A DNA stretch of 64,000 nt from Levilactobacillus yonginensis (GCF_003946265.1 NZ_RHNO01000011.1:1-64000), one strand, 5' to 3'; numbered from the stretch's first letter, positions 1 through 7,834 are shown. The notes: generated from the letters alone by a model not told the origin. Made by a program: numbers and translations.

Positions 1-4
1 TTTT

Positions 5-77
5 GGAGGATTAGCTCAGTTGGGAGAGCGTCTGCCTTACAAGCAGAGGGTCACAGGTTCGAGCCCTGTATCCTCCA
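5..77 (+). tRNA. tRNA-Val(TAC)
   Basis: Complete cloverleaf with a 7-bp acceptor stem (GGAGGAT with ATCCTCC) and anticodon TAC in the loop. No CCA is encoded, so the CCA-adding enzyme must supply it, as for every tRNA in this array. It is the first gene in the window; the operon probably begins upstream, perhaps behind an rRNA operon (inference). Confidence 0.97.
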
Positions 78-80
78 TAT

Positions 81-153
81 GAGCCGTTAGCTCAGTTGGT
101 AGAGCATCTGACTTTTAATCAGAGGGTCGACAGTTCGAGCCTGTCACGGCTCA
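81..153 (+). tRNA. tRNA-Lys(TTT)
   Basis: Acceptor stem GAGCCGT pairs with ACGGCTC; anticodon TTT lies in the CTTTTAA loop. It starts only 3 nt after tRNA-Val. The 51 nt to the next tRNA contain a small CACC/GGTG hairpin. Confidence 0.97.
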
Positions 154-204
154 TTCACCGTTTAGGTGAGTGACATTTAGATAAAGAACGTCAATACTGG
201 CTAT

Positions 205-277
205 GCCGACTTAGCTCAGTTGGCAGAGCACCTGTCTTGTAAACAGGGGGTCGGAAGTTCGAATCTTCTAGTCGGCA
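205..277 (+). tRNA. tRNA-Thr(TGT)
   Basis: Acceptor GCCGACT/AGTCGGC, anticodon TGT, standard D and T arms, discriminator A, no CCA encoded. Confidence 0.97.
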
Positions 278-281
278 TTTT

Positions 282-353
282 GCGGAAGTAGTTCAGTGGT
301 AGAACATCACCTTGCCATGGTGGGGGTCGCGGGTTCGAATCCCGTCTTCCGCT
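282..353 (+). tRNA. tRNA-Gly(GCC)
   Basis: Acceptor GCGGAAG/CTTCCGC, anticodon GCC, discriminator T. The 38-nt spacer after it carries a short hairpin (AGCACC/GGTGTT). Confidence 0.97.
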
Positions 354-391
354 TAGCACCGAGAGGTGTTAAGCAATTAATTTCATATTTT

Positions 392-465
392 GCACCCATA
401 GCGCAATTGGATAGAGTGTCTGACTACGAATCAGAAGGTTGTAGGTTCGACTCCTACTGGGTGCA
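392..465 (+). tRNA. tRNA-Arg(ACG)
   Basis: Acceptor GCACCCA/TGGGTGC and anticodon ACG. A34 is expected to be deaminated to inosine by TadA so that CGU, CGC and CGA are read (known for this tRNA class). Confidence 0.97.
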
Positions 466-471
466 TTTTAA

Positions 472-545
472 CGGGAAGTAGCTCAGCTTGGTAGAGCACC
501 TGGTTTGGGACCAGGGGGTCGCAGGTTCGAATCCTGTCTTCCCGA
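472..545 (+). tRNA. tRNA-Pro(TGG)
   Basis: Acceptor CGGGAAG/CTTCCCG, anticodon TGG, 6 nt after tRNA-Arg. Confidence 0.97.
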
Positions 546-572
546 TTAAATAAATAACTTTATTTAACACTT

Positions 573-646
573 CGCGGTGTAGCTCAGCTGGCTAGAGCGT
601 TCGGTTCATACCCGAGAGGTCGAGGGTTCGATCCCCCCCGCCGCGA
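573..646 (+). tRNA. tRNA-Met(CAT), elongator
   Basis: Acceptor CGCGGTG/CGCCGCG is fully paired, so it is not the initiator. The sequence resembles the Bacillus elongator tRNA-Met and lacks the C4-G69/C5-G68 pairs recognised by TilS, so it is called elongator Met rather than Ile2. It is the likely substrate of TmcAL (44116-45282), which modifies C34 of elongator tRNA-Met. Confidence 0.85.
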
Positions 647-660
647 TTTGGACTTGGACT

Positions 661-734
661 GGACCTTTAGCTCAGTTGGTTAGAGCAAACGGCTCATAAC
701 CGTTCGGTCGTAGGTTCGAGTCCTACAAGGTCCA
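661..734 (+). tRNA. tRNA-Ile2(CAT), lysidine-type, or Met(CAT)
   Basis: Anticodon CAT with acceptor GGACCTT/AAGGTCC. The C4-G69 and C5-G68 pairs and the general similarity to E. coli tRNA-Ile2 suggest C34 is converted to lysidine by TilS so that AUA is read. Automated callers often label it Met; this assignment is inference from identity elements. Confidence 0.75.
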
Positions 735-767
735 TTACCAGAAGGGCACTTGTATTTGTTTTATTAT

Positions 768-857
768 GGAGGATTACCCAAGTCTGGCTGAAGGGAACGG
801 TCTTGAAAACCGTCAGGTGAGTAAAATCACGCGAGAGTTCGAATCTCTCATCCTCCT
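768..857 (+). tRNA. tRNA-Ser(TGA)
   Basis: A 90-nt class II tRNA with a long variable arm, anticodon TGA and acceptor GGAGGAT/ATCCTCC. Confidence 0.96.
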
Positions 858-866
858 TTATATTAT

Positions 867-940
<74 letters not shown>

Positions 941-942
941 TT

Positions 943-1016
943 GGTTCGTTGGTCTAGTTGGTTAGGACGCCTCCCTGTCACGGAGGAGATCACGAGTTCG
1001 AGTCTCGTACGGACCG
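943..1016 (+). tRNA. tRNA-Asp(GTC), copy 1
   Basis: Acceptor GGTTCGT/ACGGACC with one T-G wobble, anticodon GTC, discriminator G as expected for Asp. It is identical to 1588-1661. Confidence 0.96.
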
Positions 1017-1068
1017 TTGTTATGTTATTAACAATTTAATACACAACAAACATATTACATGATGGTAT

Positions 1069-1141
1069 GGCTCGGTAGCTCAGTCGGTAGAGCAATGGAT
1101 TGAAGCTCCATGTGTCGGCGGTTCGATTCCGTCCCGCGCCA
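1069..1141 (+). tRNA. tRNA-Phe(GAA), acceptor mismatch
   Basis: Anticodon GAA in an ATGGA/TCCAT stem. Acceptor GGCTCGG faces CCGCGCC, leaving a T4-C69 mismatch; all other stem pairs are intact. It is the only tRNA-Phe seen in the window, so it may be the functional one despite the mismatch. It would be the ligand of the PheRS T-box at 58793-59056. Confidence 0.93.
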
Positions 1142-1160
1142 TTAAATTTACTCAAATGAT

Positions 1161-1231
1161 GCGGGTATAGTTTAGTGGTAAAACCACAGCCTTCCAAGCT
1201 GTTGTCGCGAGTTCGATTCTCGTTACCCGCT
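1161..1231 (+). tRNA. tRNA-Gly(TCC)
   Basis: Acceptor GCGGGTA/TACCCGC, anticodon TCC, 71 nt, discriminator T. Confidence 0.96.
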
Positions 1232-1237
1232 TTATTT

Positions 1238-1312
<75 letters not shown>

Positions 1313-1316
1313 TTAT

Positions 1317-1404
1317 GGAGAAGTACTCAAGTGGCTGAAGAGGTGCCCCTGCTAAGGGTATAGGTCGCGGAAGCGGCGCGAGAGTTCGAATCTCTCCTTC
1401 TCCG
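1317..1404 (+). tRNA. tRNA-Ser(GCT)
   Basis: Class II tRNA with a long variable arm, acceptor GGAGAAG/CTTCTCC, anticodon GCT, discriminator G. Confidence 0.96.
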
Positions 1405-1413
1405 TTTAGTTAT

Positions 1414-1486
1414 GACCCGTTGGTCAAGTGGTTTAAGACACCGCCCTTTCACGGCGGTAACATGGGTTCGAATCCCGTACGGGTCA
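1414..1486 (+). tRNA. tRNA-Glu(TTC)
   Basis: Acceptor GACCCGT/ACGGGTC and anticodon TTC in a CCGCC/GGCGG stem. Confidence 0.95.
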
Positions 1487-1511
1487 TTGTCATAGCTTAA
1501 TTTAATATTAT

Positions 1512-1585
<74 letters not shown>

Positions 1586-1587
1586 TT

Positions 1588-1661
1588 GGTTCGTTGGTCT
1601 AGTTGGTTAGGACGCCTCCCTGTCACGGAGGAGATCACGAGTTCGAGTCTCGTACGGACCG
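1588..1661 (+). tRNA. tRNA-Asp(GTC), copy 2
   Basis: Identical to 943-1016; last tRNA of the array, 9 nt before the terminator stem. Confidence 0.96.
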
Positions 1662-1669
1662 TCAGTGAA

Positions 1670-1697
1670 AGTCTTCCTGTGAGGAAGGCTTTTTTTG
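1670..1697 (+). terminator. Terminator of the tRNA operon
   Basis: Stem AGTCTTCCT / AGGAAGGCT with loop GTG followed by a run of seven T. It lies directly after the last tRNA-Asp. Confidence 0.93.
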
Positions 1698-1757
1698 TAT
1701 CTTTGGTTGGTATTTGATGAACAATTCAAGCGTTGACTGACAGATGGCATACTAGGA

Positions 1758-1817
1758 ATAAAAAATAAAAACGGCGTCACAACCATTCTTGTAGGAGAAT
1801 TGGTTGTGACGCCGTTT
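1758..1817 (-). terminator. Terminator of the DUF2075 gene
   Basis: A perfect 17-bp inverted repeat (1769-1785 with 1801-1817, core GGCGTCACAACCA) starts 3 nt beyond the stop codon of the gene at 1821; read on the minus strand it is followed by a T-rich tract. Confidence 0.93.
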
Positions 1818-1820
1818 GGA

Positions 1821-3038
1821 CTAATGTTCCAATTGCGCTAGATAATGACTTAAGCGTTTATCATGTGCAAAAAGGTAGAGACCGTGAACGCCACGCTTCA
1901 TTAGAACATTGATTGAATTAAGGATTAATTGCTTTTTTATCGTAATTAATTCTTCGGGGTCAGTCAAATCAGCTCGGTGCTTAAAGGCTTCGACATCTGT
2001 ATAACGGTCTAGGTTAACCTGAAGGTGATTGTGTTCATTTAGACTTATTGGTGGTCCTAAAATTAGACCGACATAGTTGAGATCAAACCCCTGACAAGTG
2101 TAGATCGACCCAACCTCATCAATAGTCTGTGGGAGTTCCGCCCAGGGAGTCTTTGTATAATTATACTGATCCCAAGGCATTCGAAAGGGTCCTTCTTGGA
2201 TATAATGTTTACCGCCGTCTAGGGTTGATGGATATCCTGATGTTGAAACGACGCGTGATAGGCCAACTGCTGTGTTACGAGCGACGATAGCTTGGCGCAT
2301 TTTCTCTGCATCAGTGAAGACCCTGAGGTCATACGCTGGACCAACGCTGTGTGGGAGTGGTTGCAACTGACCATGACTGAACGCATTAATCCATGCAACT
2401 AGTTCATCACTGGCTTGCATTCGGAATTGGTGAGTCAGACGATAGGTCTCGTGTCGATAAGGTACCAGTAATTTCTCTAACCGGGACTCTGTCCAAAAGC
2501 TTTTCATCCGTAATACCTGGGCCTCATCGAAGACGAGGATAATCACTTTGGCTGATTGCAACAGGGAGACCAATTGATTCGATCCGTAAAAGTTATTGTA
2601 GTGGTCGGCTTGTGATAATAGAAGGTGTGCTTCGTCAATGACCAGAACGTCGGCCTGTTTCTTACCCTGAGCAATTTGATTGATTAAAGATGTTGGCCGT
2701 TGAAAATCTTTCTTAAACAAGTGTGGCTGAGGACCCGCAATTTCCTTGTAGACCTTGAGAATTTCTGGATGATTAACGAGGAAGTAGTTTTCAGTGCCAG
2801 CCAATGGTGTCGTTGCGTCTGTCCGGGCGGCGGTCTGAATTTGAGCAAAGAGGTGAGATAAAACGACGCTCTTACCGGTACCGGCGTCCCCGTAAATGGT
2901 GAAGATAGCCGGTCCTGGGTTAACAATCTCCTGCTCGGTAAAGGATATGATGTGTTTTACAAGCCGCGCTTGTTCAGCAGTGAGGGGCAGATTCGGTGAG
3001 ATTTTGTCTGTCGCTGCGTTGGAAAACTGACTGGTCAA
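1821..3038 (-). CDS. DUF2075-family P-loop ATPase, putative DNA/RNA helicase
   Basis: 405 aa. Walker A GDAGTGKS at residues 50-57 and Walker B VLVIDEAHLL at 131-140 mark an SF1-like P-loop ATPase of the DUF2075 family. Further motifs fit helicases: FDEAQ near 170 and a late YTCQGFDLNYVG block resembling the motif that couples ATP and DNA binding. Its substrate is unknown; the family often occurs with nuclease domains or in accessory regions, but no nuclease domain is visible here. The start is TTG at 3036-3038: an in-frame stop lies 5 codons upstream and no early ATG exists. The ribosome site is weak (GAAAGAT). It stands alone between the tRNA array and an opposite-reading terminator; the cellular role is not known. 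Confidence 0.8.
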   Translation of the reverse strand: MTSQFSNAATDKISPNLPLTAEQARLVKHIISFTEQEIVNPGPAIFTIYGDAGTGKSVVLSHLFAQIQTAARTDATTPLAGTENYFLVNHPEILKVYKEIAGPQPHLFKKDFQRPTSLINQIAQGKKQADVLVIDEAHLLLSQADHYNNFYGSNQLVSLLQSAKVIILVFDEAQVLRMKSFWTESRLEKLLVPYRHETYRLTHQFRMQASDELVAWINAFSHGQLQPLPHSVGPAYDLRVFTDAEKMRQAIVARNTAVGLSRVVSTSGYPSTLDGGKHYIQEGPFRMPWDQYNYTKTPWAELPQTIDEVGSIYTCQGFDLNYVGLILGPPISLNEHNHLQVNLDRYTDVEAFKHRADLTDPEELITIKKQLILNSINVLMKRGVHGLYLFAHDKRLSHYLAQLEH

Positions 3039-3178
3039 ATTGTCGCCATCTTTCTAAACAGAATAGCCCCATTGTACCGCGAACTTTGCTGAAATCAAAA
3101 ATTTGGGTAGAAATCCGATAAAAAAGGCAACCGAGTCTGGCCGGCTGCCAAATGATTATATTCACAAATGATAGCAAA

Positions 3179-3691
3179 CTATTCTTCGTCTTCTTTAGGA
3201 AAACGGGTAGGCTGGTAAGTGGCTGAATGGTGGTGATTTGCGCTAGTTGCATAAAGATTGAAGGGTTTAAATGCATCAGAATTTCGCCAAAGTGAGAAGG
3301 CTTGACTGCTTTCCCAAAGAGTTAACAGGACGTAGTCTCCGGGATTCTTTTTCTTGGTTAAAACGTACATGGCACGTAGTCCCATTGGTAGGTCGTTGAT
3401 TGCTAGTAAGTTTGCTTTGGCATCAAATACTTTGGCGGCATCTGCATCGAACGTGAAGTAATTATAGCTATAAAAGCCGTCCCAAGTTGATACACCCGCG
3501 TGCAGTTGGACATTATAGTCAAGTTCGGTAGTAAACTGACTTGGCTGACCAGAAACGTCTAATAGCTGTAAGGATTCTTCTGCGTTACCACCCGAATTGG
3601 CGAGTAATTTAAACTGACGATCCGGATTCTCAGCGACAATTTTTTTCAGTACAGCAGGACTTCCAAACGAAAACGATAATTCATGAAGCAT
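3179..3691 (-). CDS. Antibiotic biosynthesis monooxygenase-domain protein (HmoB/TRAP-like)
   Basis: 170 aa. The C-terminal half carries an ABM (dimeric alpha-beta barrel) signature, DYVLLTLWESSQAFSLWRNS, like Bacillus HmoB and the staphylococcal TRAP protein, which have the same length. HmoB degrades heme; whether this protein binds heme is not shown by the sequence, so the function is inference. The start is ATG at 3691, placed 7 nt after AGGAGG; an upstream in-frame TTG lacks a ribosome site. A TATACT box lies about 35 nt upstream in the divergent region shared with the MBL gene. Confidence 0.7.
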   Translation of the reverse strand: MLHELSFSFGSPAVLKKIVAENPDRQFKLLANSGGNAEESLQLLDVSGQPSQFTTELDYNVQLHAGVSTWDGFYSYNYFTFDADAAKVFDAKANLLAINDLPMGLRAMYVLTKKKNPGDYVLLTLWESSQAFSLWRNSDAFKPFNLYATSANHHHSATYQPTRFPKEDEE

Positions 3692-3817
3692 ACCCATCCC
3701 TCCTAACAACTTTGTTAACTATAGTATAAGAGACTTCCAACGAAAAGCGAAACGTTTACACTCCGAAGCCGACGCGCTACACTAGTGACAATTAGAAGAA
3801 CCAGAAAGGATGACATT
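3692..3817. promoter_or_regulatory. Divergent promoter region
   Basis: Separates the ABM-domain gene (minus) from the MBL gene (plus). On the minus strand TATACT (about 3722-3727) is a good -10 box with only a weak -35. No convincing plus-strand box was found. Confidence 0.45.
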
Positions 3818-4558
3818 ATGCAACTCACAATTTTAGGCTGTTACGGTGGTTACCCCCACAATGGGGTAGGAACGAGTAGTTATCTCTTAACCAGTGGTGA
3901 TTACCATCTACTCTTAGACTGTGGTAGTGGGGCCCTACTAGCACTGGAAAAAGTTCTAAATCCGCTCCAGCTGAACTCTGTCTTACTGACTCACTATCAC
4001 CACGATCATACGGCCGATGTTGGCGTGCTCCAGTATCTTTGGCAATTGGCGGCAGGAACAAAGGCTGAACCGGTCCTACCAATCTATGGGCATACAGCCG
4101 ACCCATTGAACTTTGGCGCGCTGACTTGGCCCGGTGCTACAGTTGGCGAAGCTTATGATCCTAGGCAGACGTTGAACTTAGGACCATTCAAGATTGATTT
4201 TCTAGAGACGCATCACCCAGTTCCAGCTTATGCACCACGAATTACTGAGGTCCAAACGGGCGCAACTATGGCCTTTACGGCGGATACGGCTGCCTTTGAG
4301 GGGCTGATCCCATGGGCTCAGAATGTGGATGTGTTGCTTGCCGATACCAATTTCTACGCTGATCATCAGGGGACGGCTTGGCACCTTACATCGACACAAG
4401 CGGGCCGGTTAGCATGTGATGCGGCGGTTAAGCATTTGCTATTGACACATTTGCCACAGACCGGTAGCTTACATCAATTGCAGGTGGAAGCCCAGGCAGC
4501 GGCGGGAACAAAGATTCCAGTCGCAGTCGTTCAGCCAGGAAAAACATACGAAATCTAA
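3818..4558 (+). CDS. MBL-fold metallohydrolase (YhfI-like)
   Basis: 246 aa. A metallo-beta-lactamase fold hydrolase of the RNase Z/YhfI group: the metal motif THYHHDHTAD (HxHxDH) lies near residue 58, followed by a histidine (FLETHHPVPAY), an aspartate (FTADTAAF) and a late histidine (LLLTHLPQ). The family contains phosphodiesterases and lactonases, so the substrate cannot be named. ATG at 3818 was chosen because AGAAAGGA stands 7 nt upstream; the longer in-frame ORF from 3785 has no ribosome site. Single-gene unit. Confidence 0.82.
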   Translation: MQLTILGCYGGYPHNGVGTSSYLLTSGDYHLLLDCGSGALLALEKVLNPLQLNSVLLTHYHHDHTADVGVLQYLWQLAAGTKAEPVLPIYGHTADPLNFGALTWPGATVGEAYDPRQTLNLGPFKIDFLETHHPVPAYAPRITEVQTGATMAFTADTAAFEGLIPWAQNVDVLLADTNFYADHQGTAWHLTSTQAGRLACDAAVKHLLLTHLPQTGSLHQLQVEAQAAAGTKIPVAVVQPGKTYEI

Positions 4559-4710
4559 TCGTTCCCATTCGTTAAAAGTAAATTGGCCGAAACCGTCTGA
4601 TTAACAATAAATGATGATTATGTAATGATGATGGGTAGAAATAGTCATATTGGGTGATATTGTTTATTAATTTATTTCTAAAAAGCCCTTCCAATTCTCA
4701 GAAAACTCTG

Positions 4711-4716
4711 TATAAT
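4711..4716 (+). promoter_or_regulatory. spx promoter -10 box
   Basis: TATAAT 50 nt upstream of the spx start; TTCCAA at 4689-4694 is a possible -35 with a 16-nt spacer. The rest of 4559-4710 is AT-rich with no recognisable feature. Confidence 0.6.
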
Positions 4717-4765
4717 AGAGCTATTAAATGATTTATACAAAGAGCTCGAGAGGGAGGAAAAGATT

Positions 4766-5173
4766 ATGACAGTCACACTTTACACATCACCCAGTTGTAC
4801 CTCTTGCCGCAAGGCACGTCTTTGGTTTGAAGAACACGGTATCGCGTATCGTGAACAAAACATCTTCTCCGAACCCTTGACAATTGATCAAATTAAGTCG
4901 ATTTTACGGTTGACTGAAGATGGAACCGAAGAAATTGTTTCAACTCGGTCTAAGGCTTATCAAGAATTAACTGTGGATCTAGACGACTTACCTTTACGAG
5001 AATTATATGATCTCATTCAAAAGAATCCAGGAATCTTGCGTCGACCGATTATGGTAGATGATAAGCGACTCCAGGTTGGTTTCAATGAAGAAGAGATTCG
5101 GCGTTTCCTGCCCCGTAAGGTTCGCGCATTAGAATTGGAACGGGCACAGCGGCTGGTTAATGGGTCCAGATAA
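4766..5173 (+). CDS. spx: Transcriptional regulator Spx
   Basis: 135 aa ArsC-like regulator that binds the RNA polymerase alpha C-terminal domain and redirects transcription under thiol stress. The redox switch CxxC is present (C11 and C14 in [11 protein letters not shown]), one residue later than in Bacillus because of an extra N-terminal residue. It begins with ATG after GGGAGG. It is followed by mecA, as in Bacillus; MecA is an adaptor protein for ClpC, so the neighbourhood links a stress regulator to proteolytic control. Confidence 0.96.
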   Translation: MTVTLYTSPSCTSCRKARLWFEEHGIAYREQNIFSEPLTIDQIKSILRLTEDGTEEIVSTRSKAYQELTVDLDDLPLRELYDLIQKNPGILRRPIMVDDKRLQVGFNEEEIRRFLPRKVRALELERAQRLVNGSR

Positions 5174-5372
5174 ATGGCAAATATTGGGGAATTCAATAAA
5201 AAACTTATGGAAACCTCATCTGTAAGCTTAATTAGTTGCATCTAATCGGATTTGTGAGAAAATATTACTTGCAGTCCGGTTTTTTTGGTATGATGACTTT
5301 ACAAGTAAGTTTAAATGACTAGAATGAGTATCAAGGACAATACCCAAAACCCACGAGAAAGGGGTGTTATTC

Positions 5373-6092
5373 ATGGAGATGGAACGAATCAATGAGAATA
5401 CGATTCGGGTGGTTATCGGTAACGATGACCTGAGCGAACGCGGTATCACCGTCTTAGACTTGTTGGGTAACCACAAGCAAATTGAGGGCTTTTTCTATAG
5501 TATTTTGGAAGAAGTCGACGTCGATCATCAATTTCAAGATAATGAGGCAGTTACCTTCCAGGTGCTGCCTAACCGTAATGGTCTAGAATTGTTTATCAGT
5601 AAGAATGCGGACGAAGACGCTGCGGAAGAGGCAGATGCCGATGCCAGCGTCGATAGTGATCACCCCGATCAAGTATCGGATCAAATTAAGGAGCATTTAT
5701 TGGAAAAAGATGGCCAAAAGGATCTCTTCTCCACGTTTAAATCAGCTACTAGCGACTCAAACGATATTGAAGATTATTTAAGTGACAGTGGTCAACCGAC
5801 CACTAAACGGGTGGTTAAACTCCACTCGTTTGAAGACATGATTAACCTTGCCCGGGTGTTGCGTTTAGAAAACGCAGCCTCCAATTTATACCGGTACAAC
5901 GATGACTTTTACTTAGAACTGGTCTTCTTTGTGAATGAATCCTCCCGCGAATCCATCAAGGATGAACTCGCCGTTGCGTACGAATATGGGAATAAAACCA
6001 AGGTAGCGCCTGACGTCCTAGCTGAACATGGTCAATTAATCATGGAAAACAGTGCGTTAGAACTGACTCGGTTTCATTTTTTAAGTGATTAG
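5373..6092 (+). CDS. mecA: Adaptor protein MecA
   Basis: 239 aa. The N-terminal MEMERINENTIRVVI matches MecA and recognises substrates; the C-terminal domain (from about residue 145, HSFEDMINLARVL) binds ClpC and promotes its hexamer assembly. An acidic linker rich in Asp and Glu spans residues about 75-115. ATG 5373 sits 8 nt after AAAGGGG; a GTG three codons upstream overlaps that site and is less likely. It ends at a bidirectional terminator. Confidence 0.95.
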   Translation: MEMERINENTIRVVIGNDDLSERGITVLDLLGNHKQIEGFFYSILEEVDVDHQFQDNEAVTFQVLPNRNGLELFISKNADEDAAEEADADASVDSDHPDQVSDQIKEHLLEKDGQKDLFSTFKSATSDSNDIEDYLSDSGQPTTKRVVKLHSFEDMINLARVLRLENAASNLYRYNDDFYLELVFFVNESSRESIKDELAVAYEYGNKTKVAPDVLAEHGQLIMENSALELTRFHFLSD

Positions 6093-6099
6093 TAATTAA

Positions 6100-6137
6100 A
6101 AAATGCTGAAGCAAATTTTGCTTCAGCATTTTTTTGT
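6100..6137. terminator. Bidirectional terminator
   Basis: Stem AATGCTGAAGCAA / TTTGCTTCAGCATT with T runs on both strands, serving mecA (plus) and the secreted-protein gene at 6149 (minus). Confidence 0.92.
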
Positions 6138-6148
6138 GGTTCGATTTA

Positions 6149-6487
6149 TTAACGGTAGTAGTTGTGCCAATAGGAGTTCATAGTTATCTTATGCCGGCCA
6201 TAATAATGCAGGTTGATTGTAAATCCTTGTGAATGGGCGTATTTAAAATGATATTTGCGGTTCCCGGCGTATCGCCATTTAACCTTGACGGCTTTCTCGC
6301 CAGTGTAATGAATCTTATGTTTGTAAATGTGAACGCCCTGACCGTGGTTGTCACGGGCAACCCAGTGGCCGCGGAGCTTGTGCGGGATGGCAGTTGAATG
6401 CCAGGTGGCCGCTTGTGCTGGTGCAGGTAGGGCAGTGATAATCCCAATCGGGGTTACCGCAAGTAATAGCAATAGAATCTTTTTCAT
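6149..6487 (-). CDS. Small secreted His-rich protein, unknown function
   Basis: 112 aa. A classical signal peptide (KK, then a Leu/Ile-rich core, cleavage near AQA at 24-26) leaves a mature chain of about 86 residues. That chain holds 12 His and many Tyr, Lys and Trp and is predicted basic; no cysteine and no family that I recognise. The alternating hydrophobic/polar pattern suggests beta strands. It starts with ATG 9 nt after AGAGGA. It has its own ribosome site and follows mnmM by 28 nt on the same strand, so it could be the last gene of that unit. Extracellular metal binding or wall attachment would fit the composition but is speculation. Confidence 0.75.
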   Translation of the reverse strand: MKKILLLLLAVTPIGIITALPAPAQAATWHSTAIPHKLRGHWVARDNHGQGVHIYKHKIHYTGEKAVKVKWRYAGNRKYHFKYAHSQGFTINLHYYGRHKITMNSYWHNYYR

Positions 6488-6515
6488 GTTTGGTTATCCT
6501 CTATCTAAAATTAGG

Positions 6516-7082
6516 TTACCGGCGTTCGATTGCCAATAAAAAGGGCGGCTGGTGAATTTGGTTAATAAATCCGTACTGCAGAACCTGGTAAGTCTTTTGT
6601 GGTAGCTGCTCACAAAAATCGACCACCGCGGCCCGTTCCGTTTGCCCGCCAGGATGACCGTAGTAAACGACTAAGATAATGCGACCACCGCGGGGAAGAT
6701 GTGGCAGCAAAGCTTTGATTGCCGTTAAAGTGGTATTGGGTTTTGTGATGACGGACTTATCGCCACCCGGTAAATATCCTAGGTTAAAAATAGCAGCGCT
6801 GACCTGGGCTTCGGGGGCCAGGTACGTTGCCACATTTTCGTGGCCGGTTGTATGCAGGTCGACCTGTTGTCCCAGTCCTGTCAACGTCAACTGCTGTTGC
6901 GTGGCATCCAGAGCAGCTTGTTGAATATCAAAACCAATGACGTGACCGGTTGGTCCGACTAGATTTGCCAGAAAAATGGTGTCGTGGCCCTGACCCACTG
7001 TAGCGTCAACTACGGTGGCACCGGATCCCACGCATTCGGTCAGCAACGTGTGACTATACGTTAAAGCATTTGGTAAATTCAT
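6516..7082 (-). CDS. mnmM: tRNA methyltransferase MnmM (YtqB family)
   Basis: 188 aa class I SAM-dependent methyltransferase. The SAM loop VVDATVGQGHDT and the NLGYLPGGDKSVITKP block define the YtqB group. Members of the group were recently shown to act as MnmM, converting 5-aminomethyl-2-thiouridine to the methylated form at the wobble base of tRNAs (family knowledge). It starts immediately after the PAP2 stop codon, so the two are translationally coupled. Older annotations call it an rRNA methyltransferase. Confidence 0.85.
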   Translation of the reverse strand: MNLPNALTYSHTLLTECVGSGATVVDATVGQGHDTIFLANLVGPTGHVIGFDIQQAALDATQQQLTLTGLGQQVDLHTTGHENVATYLAPEAQVSAAIFNLGYLPGGDKSVITKPNTTLTAIKALLPHLPRGGRIILVVYYGHPGGQTERAAVVDFCEQLPQKTYQVLQYGFINQIHQPPFLLAIERR

Positions 7083-7721
7083 TTATAATCCATCTCCATA
7101 GCGCGTTAGGAACCATTGGCTCAAAGTCAGCAGGACAAAGCCCAATGACCAACCCGCAATCACGTCCGTTGGGTAATGTACGCCGACGTAGATTCGTGAT
7201 AGGCCAATAACAACAATCCAGCAACTCAATAGCAAGGTGACTCCCCAGCGCCAATTACGATGCCGCTGGAGCGACCAACCCAGTAACACAATAACTGAAC
7301 CCCACAGGAGCATCGCCGTAATTGAATGTCCGCTGGGAAAACTATATGAGCTGGCAGCAACCAGTCGATCGACGGTGGGCCGAGGCCGCTGGACCATGTG
7401 TTTAATCAAACTATTGCCAATGCCTGCCCAAATCAGCACGTTGACCGTCAAGAATAGGGCCCCTCGGTAGCGCCGCAAGATTGCCAGGACAGCAACCAAG
7501 AGTAAGGTGACCCAGGTCACTGGACGAGGATTGCCCGAATTGGTAATGGCAATAATCAGTTTGGTCAATGATTGAGGCAATGGGTGACGAACTAGGTGAA
7601 TAATTGTCTGATCAATGACCTTAATCCAGTTTTGCTGCATGGCCACGCCAAAAAGGTCCAGTAAAAAGAGAATGCCAGCGCCCCAGGTGCAACGCCAGCG
7701 TAATTTAGAAATGGTCGTCAA
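7083..7721 (-). CDS. PAP2-superfamily membrane phosphatase
   Basis: 212 aa, about 6 membrane segments. The three PAP2 signature motifs are present in order: KHMVQRPRP, SYSFPSGHS and SRIYVGVHYPTDVIAG. Such enzymes dephosphorylate undecaprenyl pyrophosphate or phosphatidylglycerophosphate; which one cannot be told here. The start is TTG, 7 nt downstream of AAGGAGG, with no competing ATG. First gene of a two-gene unit with mnmM. Confidence 0.88.
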   Translation of the reverse strand: MTTISKLRWRCTWGAGILFLLDLFGVAMQQNWIKVIDQTIIHLVRHPLPQSLTKLIIAITNSGNPRPVTWVTLLLVAVLAILRRYRGALFLTVNVLIWAGIGNSLIKHMVQRPRPTVDRLVAASSYSFPSGHSITAMLLWGSVIVLLGWSLQRHRNWRWGVTLLLSCWIVVIGLSRIYVGVHYPTDVIAGWSLGFVLLTLSQWFLTRYGDGL

Positions 7722-7799
7722 TGGTGGACCTCCTTAAGCTTTTTAATGAATTTAGTATAGCACACCCCCGTTCGTAAATGGGTTTTACCCGTGTTCCCC

Positions 7800-7828
7800 T
7801 TGCTTTTCATGGAGGCTTTTGCTAAGAT
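7800..7828 (+). promoter_or_regulatory. Candidate promoter of the leuS T-box leader
   Basis: TTGCTT, 17 nt, TAAGAT; positioned so that transcription would begin just before T-box stem I. Confidence 0.5.
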
Positions 7829-7834
7829 GAAAAC

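Noticed and set aside
296-481. Open frame of 61 codons across the tRNA array
   Set aside because: It runs over tRNA-Gly and tRNA-Arg, has no ribosome site, and the tRNA structures explain the sequence. The frames at 694-957 and 1327-1548 are rejected for the same reason.
5373-5381. GTG at 5364 as mecA start
   Set aside because: It overlaps the ribosome site AAAGGGG; the ATG at 5373 has correct spacing and matches the family N terminus.
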